From an uncultured SAR86 cluster bacterium (GTDB taxonomy: Bacteria; Pseudomonadota; Gammaproteobacteria; Magnimaribacterales; D2472), in assembly GCA_902514105.1 (NCBI GenBank), contig CABXPU010000004.1:1-59089 (forward strand): a stretch of DNA of 59,089 nucleotides, written 5' to 3'. The notes beneath the pieces are model-generated. The model was given only the letters and a program-made list of their open reading frames with translations. It ran no database searches and was not told the origin of the DNA. Positions 8,317 to 16,631 of the stretch are shown piece after piece; within the stretch, counting starts at the first letter, position 1, and each line of letters begins with the position of its first letter. The position numbers were made by a program, and so were the translations under genes.

Positions 8317-8900
8317 ATAAAGATTTATTAAAAGACTTAATACAAGCTTTAACTATATTGCCTGGTGTTGGAAAGAAATCAGCGCAACGTATGGCTTTAT
8401 ACTTATTAGACAAAAATAAAGATGGTGCTAAGTTAATGGCTTCGACATTATTAGAAGCTGTAGATAAAATTTCTAGATGCAATAGATGCAGAATGTTAAC
8501 TTCAAATGATCTATGTAGAGTGTGCGCAGATATATCTAGAGACGATAAAAGTATTTGTATTGTTGAATCACCATCCGATGTTTTGGCTATTGAATCTACT
8601 GGAGGCTATAAAGGTAAATATTTTGTCCTTTTAGGAAGATTATCTCCTATAGAGGGTGTTGGGCCTGAGGATTTAGGTATCGATGACTTACTTGTTTTAA
8701 TTGAATCAGAATCTGTTGAAGAGCTAATACTTGCTACAAGCTCAACAGTTGAGGGAGATGCAACTAGTATGTATATAAAGGATCACATACCTAACATTAA
8801 AGTTTCTAGAATTTCATATGGCATACCAATTGGCGGCGAGTTAGAGTATGTTGATAGCAATACTATAGCCCAAGCAATCCAAGGAAGGACGGAAGTATAA
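8313..8900 (+). CDS. recR: Recombination protein RecR
   Basis: A 195-residue protein with the RecR layout. It has an N-terminal helix-hairpin-helix ([17 protein letters not shown]), a four-cysteine zinc finger ([16 protein letters not shown]) and a Toprim domain starting at [14 protein letters not shown], then the Walker-B-like C-terminus [17 protein letters not shown]. RecR acts with RecFO to load RecA on gapped DNA. The ATG overlaps the dnaX stop. In most gammaproteobacteria ybaB lies between dnaX and recR; it is absent here. The dcd gene follows after one base. Confidence 0.96.
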   Translation: MNKDLLKDLIQALTILPGVGKKSAQRMALYLLDKNKDGAKLMASTLLEAVDKISRCNRCRMLTSNDLCRVCADISRDDKSICIVESPSDVLAIESTGGYKGKYFVLLGRLSPIEGVGPEDLGIDDLLVLIESESVEELILATSSTVEGDATSMYIKDHIPNIKVSRISYGIPIGGELEYVDSNTIAQAIQGRTEV

Positions 8901-8901
8901 G

Positions 8902-9471
8902 ATGAGCATTAAATCTGATAAATGGATAAAAAAGATGTCGTTAGATCATAATATGATCAAACCATTTTCTGAAAATCAAGTTAGATTAGATGAATCTGGT
9001 AATAAACTTATCTCATATGGGGTATCAAGTTTTGGTTATGATGTTAGGTGTTCAGATGAGTTTAAAGTTTTTACCAACATTCACTCTGTAACCGTTGATC
9101 CTAAAAACTTTGATGATAATAGTTTTATTGATATTAAATCTGACGTATGTGTTATTCCTCCGAATTGCTTTGCTTTAGCAAGAACGGTTGAGTATTTTAA
9201 GATTCCAAGAAATGTTCTAACTATTTGTCTAGGTAAATCTACTTATGCAAGATGTGGGATTATTGTTAACGTTACGCCATTGGAGCCTGAATGGGAGGGG
9301 CATGTTACCTTAGAATTCTCTAATACAACCAATCTTCCGGCTAAAATATATGCAGGAGAGGGTGTTGCTCAAATGATTTTCTTTGAATCTGATGAAGATT
9401 GCGAAACTAGCTATAAAGATAGAGATGGAAAATATCAAGGTCAGACAGGAGTTACTTTACCCAAGACTTAA
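8902..9471 (+). CDS. dcd: dCTP deaminase
   Basis: A 189-residue dUTPase-superfamily enzyme that deaminates dCTP to dUTP for dTTP synthesis. The family motifs are present: the trimer-forming [10 protein letters not shown], the catalytic-site segment [20 protein letters not shown] with its conserved Glu, and the nucleotide-binding C-terminus [11 protein letters not shown]. The length is close to E. coli Dcd (193). It is one base behind recR and is probably the last gene of this operon. Its end overlaps the convergent DUF3108 gene by 15 nt. Confidence 0.94.
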   Translation: MSIKSDKWIKKMSLDHNMIKPFSENQVRLDESGNKLISYGVSSFGYDVRCSDEFKVFTNIHSVTVDPKNFDDNSFIDIKSDVCVIPPNCFALARTVEYFKIPRNVLTICLGKSTYARCGIIVNVTPLEPEWEGHVTLEFSNTTNLPAKIYAGEGVAQMIFFESDEDCETSYKDRDGKYQGQTGVTLPKT

Positions 9472-10170
9472 AATATTTTGTAATTTTAATATTTGAGTTC
9501 CTTCAGAACCAATATCAAGCACTTCTAAAATTAAAAAACCTAACTCGGGAACTAGATGGTATTCAGTAATTCTTGAATCTTGCTCTCTAACCCTTTTTAT
9601 AACCACTGAGTCATAAACAGAGTCCTTAAATTCATATTTGCTCATTTTAGAAAACTTATATGTATTAACTTCTATATCTCCACTTCGGATATCTTGCAAA
9701 GCTATTTGAAAAGAATCGAAATTATTTGAATCAAGCATTTTTTTAACATTAAATCGCATCTCAACTTGAGCATTTAAAGGGTCCAAAATATTAAAATCTC
9801 CATCGTAAGATTTCTCCCATTCGTTCATGCCGTATGATTTGATAATCTTATTAGCATTATCAAATTCAATAGTTTGGTTTCTTCTAATAAGTAATGCCCT
9901 AACATTTGCAGTATATTTTTGAGATAAAACAGAACCATTTTTAATATCGAATGCAGATTCAAAAAACAATTTAACAACACTGGTTTTAGCATTGAAGGTT
10001 ATTATTTTGATATTATTTTTAGATGAAAGTTCTCTGATGCCGGTGACAGAGAATTTATCAGTTTCAAACAAGTATTCTGCTTTATAGTCTTTTACATCTT
10101 CAGCATTAGCTAAAAAAGAGGAAAAAAACAAAGCAATTATTAGTAATCTAGAAATCATAATTTTCATCAA
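9457..10170 (-). CDS. DUF3108 periplasmic protein
   Basis: A 237-residue protein with a signal peptide ([19 protein letters not shown]). The body has the DUF3108 pattern: [19 protein letters not shown] near the start, then a polyprotein-like beta repeat and the C-terminal [14 protein letters not shown]. Function is unknown. The ATG at 10170 overlaps purN by 23 nt; internal ATGs at 10167 and 10158 give equally good signal peptides, and no clear SD chooses between them. DUF3108 genes commonly follow purN in gammaproteobacteria, which supports the assignment. Confidence 0.8.
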   Translation of the reverse strand: MMKIMISRLLIIALFFSSFLANAEDVKDYKAEYLFETDKFSVTGIRELSSKNNIKIITFNAKTSVVKLFFESAFDIKNGSVLSQKYTANVRALLIRRNQTIEFDNANKIIKSYGMNEWEKSYDGDFNILDPLNAQVEMRFNVKKMLDSNNFDSFQIALQDIRSGDIEVNTYKFSKMSKYEFKDSVYDSVVIKRVREQDSRITEYHLVPELGFLILEVLDIGSEGTQILKLQNILSLG

Positions 10171-10774
10171 TAATATTTTGATTTAGACCGAAATCTTTCA
10201 AATTAATTTCATTTGCTTCGATTAAGCTAATTATTTTTGGAAATAATTTGTGTTCAGCTTTATGAATTCTTTCTATTAATTCTTCAAGAGGTTCATTTTC
10301 TTTTACCGCAATCTTAGCTTGCGCAATTATTGGTCCAGCATCCAACTCTGCCGATACTTTATGAATGGTTACTCCATGAATAGAATCCTTATTAGCTAAA
10401 ACTTTTTCATGGGTATTTAGGCCTGGGTATTTAGGAAGAAGAGAAGGGTGAATATTTATCATCTTATCTTTATAAATTGAAGTAGCCACTTTAGACAGTA
10501 TTCTCATAAACCCAGCAAGTACAATTAGATCAGGATTAAAACCATTTATAGCTTCAACCAATTCTTCATCAAACTCTTCTCGAGAATTAAATTCATTATG
10601 ATTAATAAATTTATAAGGAATATTATGTTTTTTTGCTCTTTCAAGGCCATAAGCTTCTGATTCATTGCTAATAACAGCCACAACCTTTCCTTTAATAATA
10701 TTTAAGTCACAAGCACCAATAATCGCTTGAAGATTAGAACCGCTGCCTGAAATCAATACAACTATATTAAACAT
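10148..10774 (-). CDS. purN: Phosphoribosylglycinamide formyltransferase 1
   Basis: A 208-residue GAR transformylase. It starts with the substrate-phosphate loop VLISGSGSNLQA, and contains the formyltransferase signature LAGFMRILS...INIHPSLLPKYPGLNTH with catalytic Asn/His, followed by GVTIHKVSAELDAGPIIAQ with the catalytic Asp. It transfers a formyl group from 10-formyl-THF to GAR in purine synthesis. It lies 2 nt after purM on the same strand, the usual purMN operon. Confidence 0.96.
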   Translation of the reverse strand: MFNIVVLISGSGSNLQAIIGACDLNIIKGKVVAVISNESEAYGLERAKKHNIPYKFINHNEFNSREEFDEELVEAINGFNPDLIVLAGFMRILSKVATSIYKDKMINIHPSLLPKYPGLNTHEKVLANKDSIHGVTIHKVSAELDAGPIIAQAKIAVKENEPLEELIERIHKAEHKLFPKIISLIEANEINLKDFGLNQNIIDENYDF

Positions 10775-10776
10775 TT

Positions 10777-11808
10777 TTATATATATGAAACTTGATCTTT
10801 AGATTCTTTGTTATGAATATTTCCTATGTGATATGCGTTATAGCCTAAATCTTTAATTAAATTAAGAGTCTCGTCTTTAATATTAGGATTAATAATTAAA
10901 GTCATACCAATACCGCAATTAAAAATTCTAAACATATCAACTTCAGATATTTCCCCTTGATCTTTAAGCCATTTAAAGATTTCCAAATATTCCCAAGAGT
11001 CTTTAAGAATATCTATATTAAGATCTTTTGGAATTATTCTTGGAATATTCTCAGTAATGCCGCCGCCTGTTATATGGGCCATACCCTTAATTTCTATTTT
11101 TTGAAGCAAACTATTAATTAAATTGGGATATAAAATCGTAGGTCTCAATGCTAATTCTTTAATTAAATTAATTTCATCATTGGGCGAAGAAGATTCGGAT
11201 ATAATTTTTCGTATTAAAGAGTAACCATTTGAATGAGGGCCAGAAGACTCTATGCCAATAATGATGTCGCCATTAGATATATCAGAACCATTTATAATTT
11301 TACTTTGATCAACTATGCCAACTGAAAATCCAGCTAGGTCAAAATTATTACCTACATAATGACCGGGCATTTCAGCTGTTTCACCACCCAAAAGGGCACA
11401 ATTACTATCCTTGCATGCCTTAGCTATACTTTTAATAATTAGAGCAGCTTGATCAACATCTAGAGCAGATGTTGCAAAATAATCTAGAAAAAATAAGGGC
11501 TGAGCTCCACATGTAATTAGATCGTTTACACACATTGCAACTAAATCTTGCCCTATCGTATCTAATTTATTATTTTCTTGCGCTAAGGCTACCTTAGTTC
11601 CAACGCCATCTGTGCATGCAACCAAAGTTGGATTATTAATAGATTCATCAATTTTTAACATTCCTGCAAAACCACCAATGCTACCTAATACATTTGGACC
11701 TTGTGTTGCGCCTACATCAGCCTTAATTTTATCTATAAGAGAGTTTCCAGCCGCGATATCAACCCCAGCTAATTTGTAAGGATCATTGTTCTTAATTTCT
11801 TTTGTCAT
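10777..11808 (-). CDS. purM: Phosphoribosylformylglycinamidine cyclo-ligase
   Basis: A 343-residue AIR synthetase. It shows YKLAGVDIAAGNSLIDKIK, the ATP-binding VACTDGVGTKV, the dimer-interface signature CVNDLITCGAQPLFFLDY and GGETAEMPGHY; the C-terminal domain has MAHITGGGITENIPR. It closes the imidazole ring using ATP. The gene starts 16 nt from the divergent DUF2066 gene, so both promoters are very compact or overlap the neighbouring coding sequence. Confidence 0.97.
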   Translation of the reverse strand: MTKEIKNNDPYKLAGVDIAAGNSLIDKIKADVGATQGPNVLGSIGGFAGMLKIDESINNPTLVACTDGVGTKVALAQENNKLDTIGQDLVAMCVNDLITCGAQPLFFLDYFATSALDVDQAALIIKSIAKACKDSNCALLGGETAEMPGHYVGNNFDLAGFSVGIVDQSKIINGSDISNGDIIIGIESSGPHSNGYSLIRKIISESSSPNDEINLIKELALRPTILYPNLINSLLQKIEIKGMAHITGGGITENIPRIIPKDLNIDILKDSWEYLEIFKWLKDQGEISEVDMFRIFNCGIGMTLIINPNIKDETLNLIKDLGYNAYHIGNIHNKESKDQVSYI

Positions 11809-11824
11809 TTAAAATATCCAGATA

Positions 11825-12838
11825 ATGAAAATAAGCAGTCAATCTTTTAATTTATTAATTATAATTGTAATTATCTTTTCTAATTCATCCTTTGGAAAGG
11901 AATTTAATAAACTTTTTGAAATAACTACTCCAGTAGATGAGATTTCAAATATTGATAATGCTATAAATAAATCTTTCAATGACCTTATTTTAAGACTTAC
12001 AGGGACTAACAATTCAAAAATTATTAAATCTATTGCGCCATCTCTAAAAGCTAAAAAAGATTTTTTAATCAGCTATGAATCAATAAATATTGATGAAGTT
12101 CCATATTTAGTTTCTAGGTTTAATAAAGACAGCCTAATTCAAAAGCTGGATAATCTTAACATCTCCGTAATTGGTTATGACAGACCAATAGTCTTATTAC
12201 TTATAGGTGTTGAAGATGGTTACGAAGATCCATATATTTTAAATACTTCGTCTAACTCTGCTCTTGATAAAGAAATTAAAAACTTATTAAAAAATATTTC
12301 CAATCAAAGAGGAATTTTTTTTGAATTACCGGTATTTGATTTAGAGGATATGACCGAGCTGAGTAATATAACCGTATTTGATTCAGAAGAGGCAATTATT
12401 TTGCCTAATTATCAGTATGATTTTCTTATTAAATTAGATATTTCACAAACAATCATAAATAAATGGACTTTAACTGGAGATATTCAATCTAAAGAGCCCA
12501 ACAACCTTGCAGTTACATTGCAGAGTTTAAATAAAACACTGTCTTATTTAAGTAATGATTTTCTATCTTCATTTAAAATTCCTGATCAAGAAAGCTCAGT
12601 TAAGGTAGTTGTCCGCAATATTAATTCTTACGAAGAATTATCAAAACTCCAGGATGGCCTGAACCGTTTTTTATCTATCAAAAGGATTAGTATCAAAAGC
12701 TATGTAGATAATTCAATTACTTATACTTTCGATATAAAAGGTAGCATTGAATCTTTTAGAAAAGAAATTAATTCAAATTCATTTCTGCAATTGATAGATG
12801 TTGATGAGAATGTTACTTTTGTTTCTTTAAGCAATTAA
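11825..12838 (+). CDS. DUF2066 domain-containing exported protein
   Basis: A 337-residue protein with an N-terminal signal segment (FNLLIIIVIIFSNSSFG) and the DUF2066 start KLFEITTPVDEISNIDNAINKSFNDLILRLTGTNN. Function is unknown. Its place, divergent from purM and upstream of a CDP-alcohol phosphatidyltransferase and hda, is the conserved gammaproteobacterial order. TAAAAT lies 9 nt before the ATG and there is no SD, so a nearly leaderless mRNA is possible. The next gene starts 2 nt after its stop. Confidence 0.8.
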   Translation: MKISSQSFNLLIIIVIIFSNSSFGKEFNKLFEITTPVDEISNIDNAINKSFNDLILRLTGTNNSKIIKSIAPSLKAKKDFLISYESINIDEVPYLVSRFNKDSLIQKLDNLNISVIGYDRPIVLLLIGVEDGYEDPYILNTSSNSALDKEIKNLLKNISNQRGIFFELPVFDLEDMTELSNITVFDSEEAIILPNYQYDFLIKLDISQTIINKWTLTGDIQSKEPNNLAVTLQSLNKTLSYLSNDFLSSFKIPDQESSVKVVVRNINSYEELSKLQDGLNRFLSIKRISIKSYVDNSITYTFDIKGSIESFRKEINSNSFLQLIDVDENVTFVSLSN

Positions 12839-12840
12839 TC

Positions 12841-13395
12841 ATGAGCCAATATTTTATCTTCATACCCAATCTTTTATCTTTGATGAGGATAGGCCTTGTG
12901 TATCCGATCCTAAATGCGATATACATTGGTGATTACTTATTAGGATTAATATATTTTATTATTGCATCTCTTACAGATGCTTTAGATGGATTTTTGGCTA
13001 GGAGAATGAATTGGTATACAGAGCTAGGTAAGATTTTAGATCCTGTGGCAGATAAACTCCTTTTGATTGGAACAATCTTTGTCTTATGGGTTAATAACTT
13101 TATACCTCTTTTCGTTTTTATTATATTAATAAGCAGGGATGTATTAATTCTACTTGGAGCAGCTATGCATATGACATTTGTAACGAGTAATGCTCCTAAC
13201 CCAAATCTTTTAGGAAAAATAACTACAGGTGTTCAAATAGCATATATTATTCAAATTTTAATATTACAAGCGCTAGGAGCAAACATTCATATTCTCTGGC
13301 TTGATTGGTTAACAATAATAGTAACAATTTTAAGCCTTGGTGTTTATGGGTCTGAATGGTTTAAATCTATTAAAGGTCAGCATGACAAACCCTAG
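12841..13395 (+). CDS. CDP-alcohol phosphatidyltransferase (PgsA-like)
   Basis: A 184-residue integral membrane enzyme. The CDP-alcohol phosphotransferase signature is complete: SLTDALDGFLARRMNWYTELGKILDPVADKLLL, with all metal-binding aspartates. Four to five hydrophobic segments follow. It probably makes phosphatidylglycerophosphate from CDP-diacylglycerol and glycerol-3-phosphate, but this paralogue beside hda may use another alcohol. Its 3' end overlaps the hda start by 14 nt. Confidence 0.85.
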   Translation: MSQYFIFIPNLLSLMRIGLVYPILNAIYIGDYLLGLIYFIIASLTDALDGFLARRMNWYTELGKILDPVADKLLLIGTIFVLWVNNFIPLFVFIILISRDVLILLGAAMHMTFVTSNAPNPNLLGKITTGVQIAYIIQILILQALGANIHILWLDWLTIIVTILSLGVYGSEWFKSIKGQHDKP

Positions 13396-13801
13396 GCAAT
13401 TAACATTTCCATTTAGCATAGATAAAAAATCTTCAATTAAAAAATTTTTTATTCCAAAAGGTTCCGAAGCTCTCATTAATGAATTATCAAATAAAAATGG
13501 AGATGATATTTTCTTAAGAGGATATAAAGGAAGCGGAAAAACATATCTTCTCCAAGCAGCCTGCAATGATCTTAATAATCTTAAGTTTGCTACAAGCTAC
13601 ATACCTTTAAATGAAGCTATTAAATTGGACACAAAATTACTTGATGGGCTCGAATCCTTAGATTTGGTTTGCATAGATGATATAGATAAGATTTCCTCTA
13701 ATAAGGACTGGGAGGTTGCATGTTTTAACCTTATCAACAGATGCAATGAATCTAGTTGCAGATTAATCTTTAGTTGCAAAGAGATTTACCCTCAGCAATA
13801 G
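13382..13801 (+). CDS. hda: DnaA-regulatory inactivator Hda, truncated (apparent deletion and frameshift)
   Basis: This frame encodes about 139 residues, whereas Hda is normally about 225-235. The start is set by the clamp-binding motif QLTFPF a few residues in, matching Hda's QL-x-LPL. Walker A GYKGSGKT and Walker B LVCIDDIDKI are intact. The frame then stops after LIFSCKEIYPQQ. A shifted frame (13789-13887) resumes with the typical Hda C-terminus, but roughly 55-60 residues between the two parts are missing, including the box VII arginine-finger region and lid. Hda with the beta clamp stimulates DnaA-ATP hydrolysis; this version should not. A true gene decay or a sequencing/assembly deletion are both possible. 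Confidence 0.75.
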   Translation: MTNPRQLTFPFSIDKKSSIKKFFIPKGSEALINELSNKNGDDIFLRGYKGSGKTYLLQAACNDLNNLKFATSYIPLNEAIKLDTKLLDGLESLDLVCIDDIDKISSNKDWEVACFNLINRCNESSCRLIFSCKEIYPQQ

Positions 13802-13887
13802 ATTTAATTAAAAGGATTGATGAATATTCAATGGGATCGAAACGCAGAATAACGATCCCATTAATTAAAGAATTACTATCGAATTAA
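13789..13887 (+). pseudogene. hda: Out-of-frame C-terminal fragment of hda
   Basis: Read in the frame two bases on from the Hda start frame, 32 codons encode SAIDLIKRIDEYS then KRRITIPLIKELLSN, ending in TAA at 13885-13887. This matches the final helix and C-terminus of Hda (pattern LFxxLDxLDRASxxxxRKLTIPFVKEIL). It has no start of its own, so it is a remnant of the disrupted gene or the product of an assembly indel. Confidence 0.65.
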
Positions 13888-13890
13888 GTT

Positions 13891-15726
13891 TTAATTCAAT
13901 AAATCACATTCGCTGCAATAAGAAATAGGCTTCAATTGACCGTTTTGTTGAACAAGTTGATCAAAGGCTTTTAATTCCTTATATATAAGCTTTCTAGTTG
14001 AGCTAAATGGAATATCTAATTTAATAAAACTAAGATCAAAAAATACTTCCCATGGCTCTAGATCCCTTTTGTAATATTTTACTTTATAGCTGTCTAATTC
14101 ATTGGATTCAGCAACATGAGCTATCACATCATTGAGAGTACCAAGCTTATCGACTAAACCTAATTCTTGGGCTTTATTTCCAGCCCAAATTCTGCCCCCA
14201 GCAATTTTTAAGACTTCTTCATATTCCATATCTCTATTATTGGCTACTTGAGACACAAATGTTTCATATATACCATCAACATTAGATTGAAATAAATCTT
14301 TCATATAATCAGGCATAGGTTCAGAAGGATCCCATTCACCCATTTTTGTAGAACTTACTCCATCAACATTTATTCCTGCCCAATCCAAAGCTCTTCCTAA
14401 GGTAGGAACTATTGAATAGACACCAATTGAGCCAGTAAGAGTATTTTCTTCAGCCCAGATTTCAGTTGAGTTTGTTGTAACCCAAACACCTCCTGATGCA
14501 GCGACATTTCCCATAGAAGTGTAAACCTTTCTGTCAGTTGATTTGAAATCATCTAAAGCATTTAATATTAGCTCAGAAGCATATACATCTCCGCCACCAC
14601 TATTTACTCTTAATATAAGAGCCTTAACATTTTTGTCATTCTTAGCTTTATAGATTTTATCAACAATAGAATCTGACCCAGCAGTCCCTTGCGACTCCTG
14701 CCCAGTCATAATGATGCCTTCAACATTTATAATTGCAATAATGTCTTTAGCTTCGTCATCAAAACTTGAATCTAATGTAGATAAATAATCATCATATGAG
14801 ACTCCTTCAGGCCATTTATCGTTATCTTTATCTTCACTCCCAAATTCTTCAATCATATAATCTCTTATTTCTTCATGCTTCATAAGCCCATCAACTAATC
14901 CAAGATTTAGAGCAACTCTTGGGAAATCTCCCTTTTCATCTTTAGTTAAAATATCAAAATTATCTCCATAGGATTGTATTGTTCCTGGCTTTAGATTTCT
15001 TCCAGCTTCCATTTTTTGTTTGTATGTATCCCATAAAGGATTAGCAAAAGCATTCCATGCTATTTTGTCATTTTCTGACATGTCATTCCTTGTATAGGGC
15101 TCAGGACCAGATTTAAAGTCTCCTGCAGTAAATATCTCATAGTCAATCTTTACATTATTGTAAAATTCTTGCATATACTCACGTTTTCTTGAAAAACCTG
15201 AAGGCATAATACCGCTATAGCTATTTGTATTTAGATATAACTCTGTAGCTTGAGAAGCTACCAAATAATCACTGGTAACCAAACCGTCTGTATAAGCGAT
15301 TACACGAATATCGTTATCAACAATTTTTTTCACAGCATCTGCTATAGCAAGGGAAAAAACCTGACCTCCCATAGATAAGTTATCAACATCAAGATATACA
15401 GCTTTCAAATTTGTATCATTTGCTACTGCATCCAATACTCTTAAAACATCTCTAATTGCATAGACATTAGGCTGACTATCTCCAGCTAAAATTATGCTTA
15501 CTGGATCAGGTGGACCACTTTGAGGTTGATCTACTAAAACGCCAGCAAGTTCTAGGTATAAAATTTTATCTTTTGTATCTATCTCTTCATCTCCAGAGAA
15601 AGCACCTGCAATACCTCCTAGTAGAGAAAAAGTAACAAATAATAAAAATATTAAAGTAAAACCAGCAACAAATATTCTTCTAGCTTTATTTAAATAACCC
15701 TCAATCCATATAAACATACTCTTCAT
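13891..15726 (-). CDS. sppA: Signal peptide peptidase SppA, 67-kDa type
   Basis: A 611-residue inner-membrane serine protease with one N-terminal membrane anchor (about 16-40) and two tandem S49 domains. The catalytic lysine is in AGDFKSGPEPYTRNDMS (about 204), and the nucleophile serine in NVAASGGVWV (about 405), followed by LTGSIGVYS. It cleaves remnant signal peptides in the membrane. The start has an AAGGAG SD closely upstream. It lies 22 nt downstream of a 23-residue hydrophobic peptide gene at the end of an XRE-regulator operon and may be co-transcribed with it. It converges on the hda remnant. Confidence 0.95.
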   Translation of the reverse strand: MKSMFIWIEGYLNKARRIFVAGFTLIFLLFVTFSLLGGIAGAFSGDEEIDTKDKILYLELAGVLVDQPQSGPPDPVSIILAGDSQPNVYAIRDVLRVLDAVANDTNLKAVYLDVDNLSMGGQVFSLAIADAVKKIVDNDIRVIAYTDGLVTSDYLVASQATELYLNTNSYSGIMPSGFSRKREYMQEFYNNVKIDYEIFTAGDFKSGPEPYTRNDMSENDKIAWNAFANPLWDTYKQKMEAGRNLKPGTIQSYGDNFDILTKDEKGDFPRVALNLGLVDGLMKHEEIRDYMIEEFGSEDKDNDKWPEGVSYDDYLSTLDSSFDDEAKDIIAIINVEGIIMTGQESQGTAGSDSIVDKIYKAKNDKNVKALILRVNSGGGDVYASELILNALDDFKSTDRKVYTSMGNVAASGGVWVTTNSTEIWAEENTLTGSIGVYSIVPTLGRALDWAGINVDGVSSTKMGEWDPSEPMPDYMKDLFQSNVDGIYETFVSQVANNRDMEYEEVLKIAGGRIWAGNKAQELGLVDKLGTLNDVIAHVAESNELDSYKVKYYKRDLEPWEVFFDLSFIKLDIPFSSTRKLIYKELKAFDQLVQQNGQLKPISYCSECDLLN

Positions 15727-15748
15727 AGCTTTCTCCTTATTGTTGTAA

Positions 15749-15820
15749 CTAAACTAAAAAATAAAAATACAGTATTCCGGATATTAAGACCGTCACACTA
15801 ATTAATAGACTAATAAACAT
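15749..15820 (-). CDS. Putative 23-residue single-span membrane peptide
   Basis: A short frame from ATG (15820) to TAG (15749) encodes MFISLLISVTVLISG followed by ILYFYFLV, one hydrophobic span with no charged residue. A GGAG SD lies 8 nt before the ATG inside the last codons of the XRE regulator gene, whose stop is only 2 nt upstream, so translation could be coupled. Its size and composition recall small hydrophobic peptides such as type I toxins, but no homologue is recognised. sppA starts 22 nt downstream. It may also be a chance ORF. Confidence 0.4.
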   Translation of the reverse strand: MFISLLISVTVLISGILYFYFLV

Positions 15821-15822
15821 AA

Positions 15823-16017
15823 TTAATTCTCCGTGTAAAAAATATCTTCAATTCTCTTGTTAAAAAATTTTGCTATCTTCATAGCCAGGGGGAGAGATGG
15901 ATCAAATTTTCCATTCTCAATAGAGTTGATAGTCTGTCGACTAACATTAAGGTTTGAACCAAAAGCATCTTGGCTCAATTTTAATTCTTCTCTAAGATTT
16001 TTAAGATTGTTCTTCAT
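15823..16017 (-). CDS. Small XRE-family transcriptional regulator
   Basis: A 64-residue protein that is just a Cro/CI helix-turn-helix: LREELKLSQDAFGSNLNVSRQTINSIENGKFDPSLPLAMKIAKFFNKRIEDIF. Regulators of this compact type are often encoded next to a membrane protein and repress their own operon. It overlaps the upstream 158-aa membrane protein gene by 17 nt. The likely operator is the inverted repeat within the promoter at 16632-16661. There is no sensing domain, so the signal probably comes from its membrane partner or from protein level. Confidence 0.88.
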   Translation of the reverse strand: MKNNLKNLREELKLSQDAFGSNLNVSRQTINSIENGKFDPSLPLAMKIAKFFNKRIEDIFYTEN

Positions 16018-16477
16018 TAATATCTATTGCATACATTTGTTTATAAACTTTTCTTGCACCTATAGATATCCCAACGCTATACAAAAGAAAGTACTCAAAA
16101 AATACAAAATCAAAACCCATAAAGACTTCTAGCGGCCATGCAACAAGAAAACCGACTATCCAAAAGAAATTAATTCCCCAAATATTAGCTTTGATATTAA
16201 AATCAACAAAACCTTCATCCTGTCGTTTCATAAAATTATTCATTAACTTTACACTCAGAAAAAAGCATACGATTGCAACTGGGTAAAGGTATGAATAAAT
16301 CCATTCCAAAGTATTAACTCCCCCTAATATTCTCTCACCCCAAATACCACCTAAAATTACACCAGATATTCCTGAAGCTATAGTGAGAAGAGCTATGCCA
16401 GCTCCATATTCTTTTTTATCCTGTTTAGACAATGAAGACCATTTAATATTTAAACCGCCCATGTTTACTTCTGCCAT
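16001..16477 (-). CDS. Four-helix membrane protein of XRE-regulator pair
   Basis: A 158-residue protein with four hydrophobic segments (about residues 25-45, 60-80, 97-115 and 122-140) and polar ends (KWSSLSKQDKKEYG; YKQMYAIDINEEQS). No catalytic motif is seen and the family is not recognised. It has a GAGGA SD 8 nt upstream of the ATG. Its 3' end overlaps the XRE regulator gene, a pairing found in many bacteria where the membrane protein may tether or modulate the regulator; that role is inference. Confidence 0.75.
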   Translation of the reverse strand: MAEVNMGGLNIKWSSLSKQDKKEYGAGIALLTIASGISGVILGGIWGERILGGVNTLEWIYSYLYPVAIVCFFLSVKLMNNFMKRQDEGFVDFNIKANIWGINFFWIVGFLVAWPLEVFMGFDFVFFEYFLLYSVGISIGARKVYKQMYAIDINEEQS

Positions 16478-16501
16478 TATTTATTCCTCTTTGTAATTTG
16501 T

Positions 16502-16600
16502 TTAAAGGATTTCTTTCTCTTTGAGAGTTTCTATTAATTTATGCAAACGCACAAAGGCTACCATCCCAAAAACAAATCCTAATATTCCAAAAGTCTCCAT
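16502..16600 (-). CDS. Putative 32-residue membrane peptide, first gene of XRE operon
   Basis: A short frame starting METFGILGFVFGMVAFV and ending with a charged helix LIETLKEKEIL: one membrane span, then an amphipathic tail. A GGAG SD sits 5 nt before the ATG. It is the first frame after the strong promoter at 16632-16661 and lies 24 nt upstream of the 158-aa membrane protein gene. The 11-base sequence around the SD is repeated around the start (TGGAGACTTT twice). Similar hydrophobic-then-charged short proteins accompany XRE genes elsewhere, from memory. Confidence 0.55.
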   Translation of the reverse strand: METFGILGFVFGMVAFVRLHKLIETLKEKEIL

Positions 16601-16631
16601 AAAGTCTCCAATTTAAATTATTTCTTAGGAT

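Noticed and set aside
13337..13381. Earlier in-frame ATG for hda inside the phosphatidyltransferase gene
   Set aside because: The clamp-binding motif of Hda lies very near the N-terminus, so 13382 is preferred.
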